DNA of 64,000 bases from PALSA-610 sp038213435 (lineage in GTDB: Bacteria > Actinomycetota > Acidimicrobiia > IMCC26256 > PALSA-610): contig JBBQTI010000014.1 in the NCBI GenBank assembly GCA_038213435.1, forward strand, positions 18,711 through 82,710. The letters are read 5' to 3'. Below are positions 17,144-26,043 of this stretch, one piece after another. The notes beneath the pieces were generated by a model that was not told where the DNA came from, made no database searches, and saw only the letters and a list, made by a program, of their open reading frames with translations. Made by a program: the position numbers and the translations under genes. The first letter of the stretch is position 1. Each line of letters begins with the position of its first letter.

Positions 17144-17387
17144 CGCGACGAATCGCCGCGACCAGACGCTGCTGCTCGCGCCTCGTCGTCACCCGTCGCC
17201 TGTCGAAGCCGTCACCGGCAAGGCGCACGTCGGCGTATACCTCGTCGCCGTCCTCGTGGAAGTGCAGGAACGCGCGAGAGCGCACATAGAACACGCCCGG
17301 CGAGCGCTCGACGAGACCGTCGACGGCACGCAGTCGTCCGAGCAGCTCTTCGATCGTGCCCAGCCGCGCGGGCGTGATGTGCCTCAC
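17127..17387 (-). CDS. Small conserved-looking protein, function unknown
   Basis: 86 aa. An N-terminal helix with TIEELLGRLRAVDG precedes a beta-rich stretch GVFYVRSRAFLHFHEDGDEVYADVRL and a C-terminal basic helix. The strand FLHFHEDGDEVYADVR recalls small actinobacterial proteins of unknown function. It follows the mutase gene by six bases and ends inside the convergent GT87 gene's last codons. Family name and role not recognised. Confidence 0.65.
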   Translation of the reverse strand: MRHITPARLGTIEELLGRLRAVDGLVERSPGVFYVRSRAFLHFHEDGDEVYADVRLAGDGFDRRRVTTRREQQRLVAAIRRVMRVR

Positions 17388-17393
17388 CGACCG

Positions 17394-19007
17394 TTAGATC
17401 CGAGGGGCCTCGACCCATCGACCGAACACGTCGGCGAGGGCGTCGACGATCTCTCCGAGGGTCGCGTCGACACGCGCCGCATCGATGAACGCGGGCATCA
17501 GGTTGACGTCCGGCTCGGCGGCCTGGGTCCGGACCCGGGCGAGGGCGGTCTCGACCGCGGTCGTGTCGCGCTCTCGGCGCACCTTGTCGAGCCGCCGGCG
17601 CTGTTCCTCCTCGACCTCGGGACCGATGCGCATTATCGGCGGCGGCGGTTCGTCGCTGCCCTCGAGGAACCCGTTGACGCCGACCACGATGTGGCGATCC
17701 GCGTTCAACTTCCGCTGGAGCTCGTAGGCGGAGTCGGCGATCTCGCCCTGGTACCAACCCTCCTCGACGCCTTGGATCGCTCCCTCGAGCATCGAGCCGT
17801 TCCCCAGCTCCTCGATCTGCCGGAACAGATCCTCGGCTCGGCGTTCCATCTCGTCGGTGAGCGCCTCGACGTACCAGGAGCCGCCGAGCGGGTCGGCGAC
17901 GTTCGCCACGCGCGTCTCGTGCGCGATGACCTGTTGCGTGCGCAACGCGATGCGGGCCGCCTTTTCCGACGGCAGTGCAAGCGTCTCGTCCATCGAATTC
18001 GTGTGCAGGCTCTGGGTCCCGCCGAGCACGCCCGCCAGCGCCTCGATCGCCGTTCGGACGATGTTCACCTCGGGCTGTTGTGCCGTGAGCGACACGCCCG
18101 CGGTCTGCGTGTGGAAGCGCATCTGCAACGACCGCTCGGCCTTCGCACCGTAACGGTCACGCATCCGGCGCGCCCAGATCCGGCGCGCGGCGCGGTATTT
18201 GGCGATCTCCTCGAAGAAGTCGACGTGGGCATTGAAGAAGAACGAGAGTCGGGGCGCGAACGCATCGACCGCGAGCCCGGCGCGCATCGCGAGCTCGACG
18301 TAGGCGAACCCGTTGGCGAGTGTGAACGCCAGCTCCTGGGCGGCCGTCGATCCGGCTTCGCGTATGTGATATCCGGAGATCGAGATCGGATGCCAGCGCG
18401 GCATCTCCTCGGTACAGAACGCGATCGTGTCCCGGACGAGCCGCAATGAAGGTCGGGGTGGGAAGATGAACTCCTTCTGCGCTTGGTACTCCTTGAGGAT
18501 GTCGTTCTGCAGCGTGCCGCCGAGGCGCGCCCGCGCGACACCGTTCGCCTCCGCGTTGGCGACGAACATCGCGAAGATCACCGCGGCCGGTCCGTTGATC
18601 GTCATCGAGGTCGTCACCGCGCCGAGATCGATGCCGCGGTAGAGGTCGTGCATGTCGGCCAGCGTGTCGACCGCGACGCCGCACTTGCCGACCTCTCCGA
18701 GCGCGAGCTCGTCGTCGGAGTCGCGACCCATCAGCGTGGGCAGGTCGAACGCGGTCGACAGGCCGTCCCCACCCGCGGCGAGGAGCTCGTGGAAACGACG
18801 GTTCGTGTCGATCGCGGTGCCGAAACCGGCGAACATCCGCATCGTCCAGAGCTTCGAGCGGTACATGTCGGCGTACGGCCCGCGCGTGTAGGGGTACCGG
18901 CCGGGGCGCTCGGCGTCGGCCGGGCCGTACACGGGCTCGACCGGGACGCCGGACATGGTTTCGAACCGGCTCTCCGATCCGGATGCGGGCTCGGACTCAG
19001 TGGTCAC
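17394..19007 (-). CDS. B12-dependent acyl-CoA mutase large subunit, isobutyryl-CoA-mutase-like
   Basis: 537 aa TIM-barrel subunit without the B12-binding domain, the usual length of IcmA/short MCM large chains. Family signatures: YPYTRGPYADMY, AFDLPT, TSMTINGPAA, GGTLQNDILKEY, APRLSFFFNAH and GGTQSLHTNSMDE. Against Propionibacterium methylmalonyl-CoA mutase (offset 30 residues) Tyr89 is Phe59 and Arg207 is Gln177. These two changes are the known isobutyryl-CoA mutase signature and argue against a dicarboxylic substrate. R82 is Lys52 and T77 is Asp47. It needs a separate cobalamin subunit, not encoded here. Sits 9 bases after the SDR gene. Confidence 0.88.
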   Translation of the reverse strand: MTTESEPASGSESRFETMSGVPVEPVYGPADAERPGRYPYTRGPYADMYRSKLWTMRMFAGFGTAIDTNRRFHELLAAGGDGLSTAFDLPTLMGRDSDDELALGEVGKCGVAVDTLADMHDLYRGIDLGAVTTSMTINGPAAVIFAMFVANAEANGVARARLGGTLQNDILKEYQAQKEFIFPPRPSLRLVRDTIAFCTEEMPRWHPISISGYHIREAGSTAAQELAFTLANGFAYVELAMRAGLAVDAFAPRLSFFFNAHVDFFEEIAKYRAARRIWARRMRDRYGAKAERSLQMRFHTQTAGVSLTAQQPEVNIVRTAIEALAGVLGGTQSLHTNSMDETLALPSEKAARIALRTQQVIAHETRVANVADPLGGSWYVEALTDEMERRAEDLFRQIEELGNGSMLEGAIQGVEEGWYQGEIADSAYELQRKLNADRHIVVGVNGFLEGSDEPPPPIMRIGPEVEEEQRRRLDKVRRERDTTAVETALARVRTQAAEPDVNLMPAFIDAARVDATLGEIVDALADVFGRWVEAPRI

Positions 19008-19016
19008 CGCTACATG

Positions 19017-19817
19017 CTAGATCCCGAACATGTCGGTGACGCCGTGGTCGCGGCCCGCCGTGTAGCCACCGTCGACCGCGATGGCCTGTCCGGTCACGAA
19101 CGAGGCGTCGCGTGACACCAGGAACAGCGCCGCGGCGGCGATCTCGTCGGGGCGTCCGAGCCGGCGCAGCTTGTGTTCGTGCCGGATCTGCTCGCGCACG
19201 TGCTCCATGCCCGGCATCCCGAAGACACCTTCGAGCATCGGCGTCTCGATGAACCCGGGACAGATCGCGTTCGCGCGTATACCGGCGCGCCCGTAATCGA
19301 TCGCGAGGTTCTTGGTGAAGATGACGACCGCGCCCTTGGACGCGTTGTAGGAGCTGCCGCCCGCGGTGCCCTCGAGCCCTTCGACGCTCGCCACCGTTAC
19401 AACGCTCCCGCGCTCGCCGTCGACGGGCTCCTGCTCGAGCATGTGCGCGATCGCATGCTTCGCGCACAAGAACGTGCCGGTGAGGTTCACGTCGAGCACC
19501 CGCTGCCACTCGTCTCGCTCAAGGAGGTGGGCCGGCCCACCTCCCGCCACGCCGGCCGCGGTGACGATGGCGTCGATCCGCCCGTGCTCGGCAACCATCG
19601 CGTCGATCACACTCGCAATCGCGTCCTCGTCGCGGACGTCGGCGTGCGCGAACGCGACGTCGGCCGCCTCCGCCGGGAGCTCGAGCTCCGTCTGCGGCTC
19701 GGTCAGGTCGATCCCCACGACACGCGCGCCCTCGGCCGCGAAGCGGGCCACACACGCGAGCCCGATGCCGGATGCTGCGCCGGTGATCAGTGCGGATTTT
19801 CCCTCGAGCCGACCCAT
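19017..19817 (-). CDS. Short-chain dehydrogenase/reductase
   Basis: 266 aa classical SDR. TGAASGIG cofactor motif at residues 13-20, Asp in GIDLTE suggesting NAD preference, and the Y-x3-K active site in SSYNASKGAV. First gene of an operon with the acyl-CoA mutase and the 86-aa protein, so oxidation or reduction of a hydroxyacyl/acyl substrate in the same pathway is plausible. Divergent from glpX across a 91-base region. Confidence 0.88.
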   Translation of the reverse strand: MGRLEGKSALITGAASGIGLACVARFAAEGARVVGIDLTEPQTELELPAEAADVAFAHADVRDEDAIASVIDAMVAEHGRIDAIVTAAGVAGGGPAHLLERDEWQRVLDVNLTGTFLCAKHAIAHMLEQEPVDGERGSVVTVASVEGLEGTAGGSSYNASKGAVVIFTKNLAIDYGRAGIRANAICPGFIETPMLEGVFGMPGMEHVREQIRHEHKLRRLGRPDEIAAAALFLVSRDASFVTGQAIAVDGGYTAGRDHGVTDMFGI

Positions 19818-19870
19818 AGAGACGTTTTAGTCCGCGACGATCGGCCGATGGAATCCGGAGCACCCTCGAC

Positions 19871-19876
19871 TAGGGT
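19871..19876 (+). promoter_or_regulatory. Probable -10 element for glpX
   Basis: TAGGGT, a common actinobacterial -10 hexamer, 32 bases before the glpX ATG. No convincing -35 (best TGGAAT at 19849-19854, spacer 16). A purine run GAGGGGA at 19901-19907 forms the ribosome site, close to the ATG. Confidence 0.4.
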
Positions 19877-19908
19877 CATTTACGAGCGCAAAGAGCGGAA
19901 GAGGGGAA

Positions 19909-20901
19909 ATGGAATCGGAGCAACCACCCGATCGCAACCTCGCGATGGAGCTCATGCGCGCCACGGAGGCCGCGGCGCTGGCCGCGGGCCGCTGGATGGG
20001 TCGAGGCGACAAGAACGCGGCCGACGGCGCCGCGGTCGAGGCAATGCGCGTGGTGCTCAGCAGCGTCCGGATGGAGGGCGTCGTCGTCATCGGCGAGGGC
20101 GAGAAGGACGAAGCCCCGATGCTCTACAACGGCGAACAGATCGGCGACGGTTCCCCGCCCAGCATGGACATCGCGGTCGACCCCGTCGACGGGACGACGC
20201 TCACTGCGCTCGGGAGGGGTGGCGCGATCGCGGTCATCGCCATGAGTGAACGCGGAACCATGTTCGATCCCGGTCCGTGCGTCTACATGGAGAAGATCGC
20301 AGCGGGTCCCGCCGCGGCCGACGTCATCGATATCGACGCGCCCGTGAAGGCGAACCTCGAGGCGGTCGCGAAGGCGCTCGGCGAGAAGGTGAGCGACGTC
20401 ACGGCCGTCGTTCTCGACCGCGACCGTCACAGCGACATCATCCGTGATTGCCGCGAAGCCGGCGCGCGTATCCGCTTGATCCCCGACGGCGACGTGGCCG
20501 GCGCGATCTCGGTCGCGTGGCGTAACTCCGGGAACGACATCCTGTTCGGCGTCGGTGGAACACCCGAAGGCGTCATCGCGGCGTGCGCGCTCAAGGCTCT
20601 CGGCGGATCGATTCAGGGCAAGCTCTGGCCGCGCAACGACGAGGAACGCAAGAGCGCGGTCGACGCGGGCTACGACCTCGACAAGGTATTGATGCTCGAC
20701 GATCTCGTCTCGGGCGACGACGTCTTCTTCGCGGCAACGGGCATCACCGATGGTGAGCTCCTGCGCGGGGTGCGTTACTGGGGCGAGGGCGCCGGCACCC
20801 AGAGCCTGGTCATGCGCTCCAAGTCCGGGACGATCCGCATCATCGAAGCCCAGCACCACTGGACCAAGCTGAACGCGTACTCGGCGGTCAAGTACAGCTG
20901 A
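19909..20901 (+). CDS. glpX: Fructose-1,6-bisphosphatase class II
   Basis: 330 aa, the normal length of GlpX. Metal- and phosphate-binding signatures are intact: GEGEKDEAPML near residue 65 and AVDPVDGTTLTALG near residue 88, plus GPCVYMEK and GGTPEGVIAACALK. It dephosphorylates fructose 1,6-bisphosphate to fructose 6-phosphate in gluconeogenesis with a divalent metal. In actinobacteria class II is often the only FBPase. Monocistronic here, between a divergent SDR operon and the convergent ATP synthase operon. Confidence 0.93.
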   Translation: MESEQPPDRNLAMELMRATEAAALAAGRWMGRGDKNAADGAAVEAMRVVLSSVRMEGVVVIGEGEKDEAPMLYNGEQIGDGSPPSMDIAVDPVDGTTLTALGRGGAIAVIAMSERGTMFDPGPCVYMEKIAAGPAAADVIDIDAPVKANLEAVAKALGEKVSDVTAVVLDRDRHSDIIRDCREAGARIRLIPDGDVAGAISVAWRNSGNDILFGVGGTPEGVIAACALKALGGSIQGKLWPRNDEERKSAVDAGYDLDKVLMLDDLVSGDDVFFAATGITDGELLRGVRYWGEGAGTQSLVMRSKSGTIRIIEAQHHWTKLNAYSAVKYS

Positions 20902-21057
20902 AGCCGGCTGCGCCGTCGCCAGACCGCGACCACTCATAGGTTCGTCGCTCGCTGAGCCCAGCCGCCTCAGCGACCGTCCAACCCTTTTCCTCGACACGTA
21001 CACCCATCAAGCCGCGGTGAACAGGAGTGAGAGCTTCGCGTTGCCGTGCAGTTTCAC
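20902..21057 (-). pseudogene. Decayed N-terminal fragment of an IS481-type transposase
   Basis: Reading leftward from GTG 21057 gives VKLHGNAKL, the hallmark beginning of IS481-family transposases. After a frame change the sequence continues LTPVHRGL, then VEEKGWTVAEAAGLSERRTYEW, which matches the family's helix-turn-helix (GWT-AEAAG-S-RT-YKW). About 50 codons are recognisable before the match ends at the glpX stop. No integrase core, target duplication or terminal repeats could be identified, so it is a dead relic left between convergent glpX and atpC. Confidence 0.6.
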
Positions 21058-21085
21058 CGGCCTGAACAACGTGCCTGGAACAACA

Positions 21086-21118
21086 GCTAGCACCCGCGCT
21101 AGCACCCGCGCTAGCACC
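21086..21118 (+). repeat. 12-bp tandem repeat, 2.75 copies
   Basis: GCTAGCACCCGC occurs at 21086-21097 and 21098-21109, followed by a nine-base partial copy to 21118. Each unit contains the palindrome GCTAGC with the rare tetranucleotide CTAG. It lies just beyond the 5' end of the transposase relic, downstream of atpC. Confidence 0.85.
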
Positions 21119-21156
21119 GGTAACGGACAGATATTGCTCGGCGGACGGCCGTCGAG

Positions 21157-21546
21157 TCAGGCGGAGATTGCGACCTCGAGGCGCACCTCGGCGCGCCTGA
21201 GCGCGGCCGCGGCGAGCTCGTCGCCGGCATCGGCTCGCAGCGCGTCCTCCGCCCGCGACTTCGCCGCGCCGGCGCGCTCGACGTCGATTCCGGCCGCCGG
21301 CTCCGCGACGTCCGAGAGGATGATCACGTGATTGTGGCTCACCTCGACGAAGCCGCCGTGCACCGCAAACCACGCCTGCGTGCCGTCCTCGAATTTCACC
21401 CGGGCCGGCCAGTCGGCGAGCGCGCCGAGAAACTGTGCGTGGTTGTCCTCGAACGCGATGTCGCCGCCGCCCAGCGTGCGCACGATGACCATGCGCCCGA
21501 CGCCTTCGAAGAGGACCTGTTCGGGTGAGACGAGCTGGACGTCCAT
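21157..21546 (-). CDS. atpC: ATP synthase F1 subunit epsilon
   Basis: 129 aa. N-terminal beta-sandwich (MDVQLVSPEQVLFEGVGRMVIVRTLGGGDIAF is its start, with the conserved GDI) and C-terminal helix pair rich in Ala/Arg. Epsilon couples gamma rotation to F1 and can inhibit ATP hydrolysis. Last gene of the operon, 9 bases after atpD. Confidence 0.9.
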   Translation of the reverse strand: MDVQLVSPEQVLFEGVGRMVIVRTLGGGDIAFEDNHAQFLGALADWPARVKFEDGTQAWFAVHGGFVEVSHNHVIILSDVAEPAAGIDVERAGAAKSRAEDALRADAGDELAAAALRRAEVRLEVAISA

Positions 21547-21555
21547 TCTGCGCCC

Positions 21556-22995
21556 CTACCCCTCGAGCGATTTCGCCTTGGCGAGCACCGACTCGACGCC
21601 GCCGGCGTTGAAGAAAGCCTGCTCGGGAACGTGATCGAGATCACCGCCGACCAGGGCGGCGAAGCTCTCCACCGTCTCGTCGACCGGGACGAAAATCCCC
21701 TTCAGGCCGGTGAAGACCTCGCCCACGAAGAACGGCTGGCTCAGGAACTTCTGCACCTTGCGGGCCCGGGCCACCGTGATCTTGTCTTCCTCCGAGAGCT
21801 CGTCGAGACCCAGGATGGCGATGATGTCCTGCAGCTCCTTGTAACGCTGCAGCGTCTCCTGCGTCCGGCGGGCGACGTCGTAGTGGTGCTGACCGACGAT
21901 CTCGGGGGCGAGGATGTTGCTCGTCGAAGCGAGCGGGTCGACCGCCGGATAGATGCCGAGCGCCGCGATCTCGCGCGCGAGCTCGGTCGTGGCGTCGAGG
22001 TGGGTGAATGTGGTGAACGGCGCGGGATCGGTGTAGTCGTCGGCGGGCACGTACACGGCCTGCAACGAGGTGATCGAACGGCCCTTCGTCGAGGTGATGC
22101 GTTCCTGGAGCTCGCCCATCTCGTCCGCAAGGGTGGGTTGGTAGCCCACGGCCGATGGCATCCGGCCGAGCAGCGTCGACACCTCGGAACCCGCCTGCAC
22201 GAAGCGGAAGATGTTGTCGACGAAAAGCAGCACGTCCTGGTTTTGCACATCGCGGAAGTACTCGGCCATCGTCAGCGCGCTCAGCGCGACGCGAAGGCGC
22301 ACGCCCGGCGGCTCGTCCATTTGGCCGTAAACGAGCGCGGCCTTCTCGATGACGCCCGACTCCTGCATCTCGAGCCAGAGGTCGGTGCCTTCTCGGGTGC
22401 GTTCGCCGACGCCCGCGAACACCGACACACCACCATGTTGCGTCGCGACACGGTTGATCATCTCCTGGATGAGCACGGTTTTGCCGACGCCCGCACCGCC
22501 GAACAGACCGATCTTGCCGCCTTGCACATAGGGCTCGAGCAGGTCGATGACCTTGATGCCCGTCTCGAACATCAGCGCCTTGGGCTCGAGCTGGTCGAAG
22601 GGCGGTGCATCGCGGTGGATGTTCCACCGGTCGGCGATGTTCGTGACCTCCGACTCCGGGATGTCGAGCGGCTCACCGATCACGTTCCACACGTGACCGA
22701 GCGTTCCCTCTCCGACCGGAACCTGGATGCCGTGGCCGAGATTGCGCACCGGCGTGCCGCGCTGCAAACCGTCGGTGGGCTTGAGGCACACCGCCCGGCA
22801 CCGGCCCTCACCGATCTGCTGGGCGACCTCGGCGGTTACGACGATCTTCTGACCTTCGAGCTCGATGTCCATCTCGAGCGCGAAGTTGATCTCCGGCAGC
22901 GCGTCGGGTGGGAACTCGACGTCGACGACGGGACCGAAGATCGCGACGACCCACCCATCCTTGAGTTCGGTCTTGGGCTCGGCGGTTGCGGTCAT
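21556..22995 (-). CDS. atpD: ATP synthase F1 subunit beta
   Basis: 479 aa catalytic subunit. P-loop GGAGVGKTVLIQ near residue 160, catalytic-Glu region GERTREG, Walker B DVLLFVDNIFRF and the ATP synthase alpha/beta signature with PAVDPLAS. ATG 22995 gives a normal-length N-terminus (a frame extension of 17 codons upstream is not needed). Hydrolyses or makes ATP on the cytoplasmic face. Confidence 0.96.
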   Translation of the reverse strand: MTATAEPKTELKDGWVVAIFGPVVDVEFPPDALPEINFALEMDIELEGQKIVVTAEVAQQIGEGRCRAVCLKPTDGLQRGTPVRNLGHGIQVPVGEGTLGHVWNVIGEPLDIPESEVTNIADRWNIHRDAPPFDQLEPKALMFETGIKVIDLLEPYVQGGKIGLFGGAGVGKTVLIQEMINRVATQHGGVSVFAGVGERTREGTDLWLEMQESGVIEKAALVYGQMDEPPGVRLRVALSALTMAEYFRDVQNQDVLLFVDNIFRFVQAGSEVSTLLGRMPSAVGYQPTLADEMGELQERITSTKGRSITSLQAVYVPADDYTDPAPFTTFTHLDATTELAREIAALGIYPAVDPLASTSNILAPEIVGQHHYDVARRTQETLQRYKELQDIIAILGLDELSEEDKITVARARKVQKFLSQPFFVGEVFTGLKGIFVPVDETVESFAALVGGDLDHVPEQAFFNAGGVESVLAKAKSLEG

Positions 22996-23017
22996 GGCAG
23001 CTGGTGCTCCCGGGGTC

Positions 23018-23965
23018 TCAAGCGGTCTTGTCGTAGAACTCGGCATCGTGCGCGCCGGCGTGCGCGTCGCCCGAGCCCTGGCCCAACGCTTCGGCGCCGC
23101 CGACGATCTCCATGATCTCGGTGGTAATCGAGTCCTGGCGGGCCCGGTTCATACGGCGGCGGTAGGTGAGGATCAGGTCCTCCGCGTTGTCGGTCGCCGC
23201 CTTCATCGCGCGCTGACGGGAGGCGTGCTCCGACGCCGCGGCATTGAGCAGCGCCGCGTACACCCGAGACTCGGTGTAGCGCGGAAGCAGGGTCTGCAAG
23301 ATCGTGTCCGGGTTCGGCTCGAACTCGTAGTCGGCCGCCGGTTCACTCGACGCTTCGGGTGCCGCATCGGTCTCGTCGGATTCGAGCGGCAACAGCGGCT
23401 CGACGACCACGTCCTGACGCCCGGCCGAGACGAAGCGGGTGTACACGAGCTGCACCCGGTCGAGCTCCGCGGCTTCGAAACCACTCACAACCGCGGACGC
23501 GACGAGCCGAGCGTCCTCGTAGGAGGGGCTGTCACTGAAACCCGAGAAGCCCGCGTCGATCTGGTAGTCGCGGAAGCGGAAGTAGCCCTCGGCTTTGCGG
23601 CCGACGGTAACCAGCGCGTTCTCACGACCGGCCGCGACCTGCCGACGCATGTCCTGCTCGGCGGCGCGGATTACCGTCGAGTTGTAACCGCCGCACAATC
23701 CTCGGTCGGCGGCGATCACGATGTTCGCGACCTTGCGCACCTCGGCGCGCGGAGTGAGCAGGGCGCTGTTCGAGCCTCCGCTCGCACTCTGCAGATTGCG
23801 CACCACCTCGGTGATGCCCTCGGCGTACGGCTGCGCGGCATGCACGCGCGCCTGGGCCTTCACGATGCGCGAAGCCGCGATGAGCTCCATGGCGCGCGTA
23901 ATTTTCTTCGTCGATTCCACCGACTTGATCCGCCGGCGCAAAATCCGTTCTTGTCCTCCTGCCAT
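23018..23965 (-). CDS. atpG: ATP synthase F1 subunit gamma
   Basis: 315 aa central-stalk subunit. N-terminal coiled-coil helix with RRRIKSVESTKKITRAMELI and C-terminal helix RMNRARQDSITTEIMEIVGGAEA. The Rossmann-like middle contains GLCGGYN. Slightly longer than E. coli gamma because of an acidic insertion (about residues 195-225, SDETDAAPEASSEPAADYE), as in mycobacterial gamma subunits, which carry an extra regulatory loop at a different place. Confidence 0.94.
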   Translation of the reverse strand: MAGGQERILRRRIKSVESTKKITRAMELIAASRIVKAQARVHAAQPYAEGITEVVRNLQSASGGSNSALLTPRAEVRKVANIVIAADRGLCGGYNSTVIRAAEQDMRRQVAAGRENALVTVGRKAEGYFRFRDYQIDAGFSGFSDSPSYEDARLVASAVVSGFEAAELDRVQLVYTRFVSAGRQDVVVEPLLPLESDETDAAPEASSEPAADYEFEPNPDTILQTLLPRYTESRVYAALLNAAASEHASRQRAMKAATDNAEDLILTYRRRMNRARQDSITTEIMEIVGGAEALGQGSGDAHAGAHDAEFYDKTA

Positions 23966-23967
23966 GG

Positions 23968-25503
23968 CTACTCCGTCGCGCCCGCGGCGGCGGTCGGAAC
24001 GAACTGTGACTTGAAGTCGGTGACGGCGTGCGCGACGGCATCCCCGTCGGGCAAGGCGCCGGAATCCCGAATCGAGCTCAACAGCTCGGCGTGGCGAGTC
24101 CGGACGAAATCGAGCAGCTCGGTCTCGAAACGGCGCACGTCGGACGTGGGGATGTCGTCGAGGTAGCCGTTGGTTCCGGCAAAGATCGACACGATCTGCT
24201 CCTCGACCGCCATCGGAGCGTGCAGACCCTGCTTCAACAGCTCGACCAGGCGGGCGCCCCGTTCCAGCTGCGCCTTCGACACCGCGTCGAGCTCCGAACC
24301 GAAGGTCGCGAACGCCTCCAGCTCACGGAACTGGGCGAGGTCGATCTTCAGCGTTCCCGACACCGACTTCATCGCCTTGATCTGCGCGGCACCTCCCACG
24401 CGCGACACCGAGATGCCGACGTCGACCGCGGGACGCACACCGGATTTGAAGAGGTCGTCCTGAAGGTAGATCTGTCCGTCGGTGATCGATATCACGTTCG
24501 TCGGGATGTACGCGGAGACGTCGCCCGCCTTGGTCTCGATAACCGGCAGCGCGGTCAACGAACCCGCGCCGCGATCGTCGTTCAGCTTCGCGGCTCGCTC
24601 CAAAAGCCGCGAGTGCAGGTAGAAGACGTCGCCGGGATAGGCCTCGCGGCCGGGCGGGCGGCGCAGCAACAGCGAGAGCTGCCGGTACGCCTCGGCCTGC
24701 TTCGACAGGTCGTCGTACACGACGAGCGCGTGCTGGCCGTTCTCCATCCAGTGCTGGCCCATCGCGCAACCGGCGTAGGGAGCGAGGTACTTGAACACCG
24801 CTTCGTCGGAAGCCGGCGCGCTCACGACGACCGTGTACTCGAGCGCCCCGTGCACGCGCAGCGTCTCGACGGTCTGCGCGACCGTCGAGCCCTTCTGCCC
24901 GATTGCCACGTAGATGCATTTCACGCCCTGACCCTTCTGGTTCAGGATCGTGTCGATCGCGACAGTGGTCTTGCCCGTCTTGCGGTCGCCGATGATCAGC
25001 TCCCGCTGGCCGCGGCCGATCGGCGTCATCGCGTCGATGGCCTTGATGCCCGTCTGCAACGGCTCGTGCACCGGCTTGCGGCCGGTGATTCCCGGCGCCT
25101 GCACTTCCAAACGGCGGGTCTCGTCCTGCGAGATCGGCCCCTTGCCGTCGATCGCGACTCCGAGGCCGTTCACGACCCGGCCGACCAACGAGTCGCCCAC
25201 CGGGATCGACAGGATGCGACCGGTCGCGGTAACGAGCTGGCCCTCCTCCACGGAGTCTGCGTGGCCGAGGATCACCGCGCCGATCGTCTCTTCTTCGAGG
25301 TTGAGGGCGAGGCCCTGCGCGCCGCCTTCGAACTCGAGCAGCTCGTTGACGGCGGCATGCGGCAAACCCGCGACGCGCGCGATGCCGTCGCCGACCTCGA
25401 GCACGCGTCCAACCTGGGCACGGTCGACCTGGGGCCGGAAGCCCTCGACGTTCTTGCGCAGGACCGCCGCGATGTCGGCCGCGTCGATCGTCAGTTCCGC
25501 CAT
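23968..25503 (-). CDS. atpA: ATP synthase F1 subunit alpha
   Basis: 511 aa. Non-catalytic nucleotide-binding subunit with P-loop GDRKTGKTTVAID near residue 170, DEAVFKYLAPYAGC, and the alpha signature PAVDVGISVSRVGGAAQ. Directly follows atpH (no gap) and precedes atpG by 2 bases, so tightly coupled in the operon. Length is normal; no mycobacterial-type C-terminal extension beyond a short Ala/Thr tail. Confidence 0.96.
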   Translation of the reverse strand: MAELTIDAADIAAVLRKNVEGFRPQVDRAQVGRVLEVGDGIARVAGLPHAAVNELLEFEGGAQGLALNLEEETIGAVILGHADSVEEGQLVTATGRILSIPVGDSLVGRVVNGLGVAIDGKGPISQDETRRLEVQAPGITGRKPVHEPLQTGIKAIDAMTPIGRGQRELIIGDRKTGKTTVAIDTILNQKGQGVKCIYVAIGQKGSTVAQTVETLRVHGALEYTVVVSAPASDEAVFKYLAPYAGCAMGQHWMENGQHALVVYDDLSKQAEAYRQLSLLLRRPPGREAYPGDVFYLHSRLLERAAKLNDDRGAGSLTALPVIETKAGDVSAYIPTNVISITDGQIYLQDDLFKSGVRPAVDVGISVSRVGGAAQIKAMKSVSGTLKIDLAQFRELEAFATFGSELDAVSKAQLERGARLVELLKQGLHAPMAVEEQIVSIFAGTNGYLDDIPTSDVRRFETELLDFVRTRHAELLSSIRDSGALPDGDAVAHAVTDFKSQFVPTAAAGATE

Positions 25504-26028
25504 TTAGAGGGTCTCCTTCAGCTGCTCGAGACGGTGACGGACGGTTCCGTCGATCACCGTGTCGCCGATAGTGGCGACGATCCCGCCGAGGAGGCTCGGA
25601 TCGACCACCACGCGGACCTCGATGTTCTTGTTGGTCGCCCGACCGAGGGCGTGCGCGAGCCGCTGCACCTGAGCCTCGTCGAGCGCGACCGCGGAGCGAA
25701 CCTCGGCAACCTCGTGCTCACGACTCTGCGCCGCGAGCTCGACGAACCGCGCAACGATCGCCGGAAGATCGTGGCCGCGACCTGCACCGACGATCAACGC
25801 CGCGATCGCCCGCGTCAGTTGCAACGAGCGGTTCTCGAGCAGCTCGTCGACGATCGCGGCACGCCGCTCCGCGGGCTGGCCGGGGTTCGAGAGCGCCATC
25901 CGAAGCTCGTCGTTGCCTTCGACGATGCGCGCGAAGCGGAACAGCTCGTCCTCGACGTCGCTCAGCCGGTTTTCCGCCTGCGCGATCTCGAGCAACGCCT
26001 GCGCCCACGCCTCGATGCGGTCAGTCAT
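25504..26028 (-). CDS. atpH: ATP synthase F1 subunit delta
   Basis: 174 aa peripheral-stalk subunit. N-terminal helical bundle (EAWAQALLEIAQAENRLSDVEDEL) and the C-terminal segment VRVVVDPSLLGGIVATIGDTVIDGTVRHRLEQL, cut here only for naming, carry the OSCP/delta signature (L-GG----IGD---D-S-R-L). Not fused to subunit b, unlike the mycobacterial b-delta fusion. Confidence 0.93.
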   Translation of the reverse strand: MTDRIEAWAQALLEIAQAENRLSDVEDELFRFARIVEGNDELRMALSNPGQPAERRAAIVDELLENRSLQLTRAIAALIVGAGRGHDLPAIVARFVELAAQSREHEVAEVRSAVALDEAQVQRLAHALGRATNKNIEVRVVVDPSLLGGIVATIGDTVIDGTVRHRLEQLKETL

Positions 26029-26043
26029 GATTCCCGCTCACGG

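Noticed and set aside
21086..21118. CRISPR-like array
   Set aside because: Units are 12 bp and head-to-tail with no spacers; no cas genes. The Cas4-like protein at 32.4 kb is far away and has no CRISPR partners.
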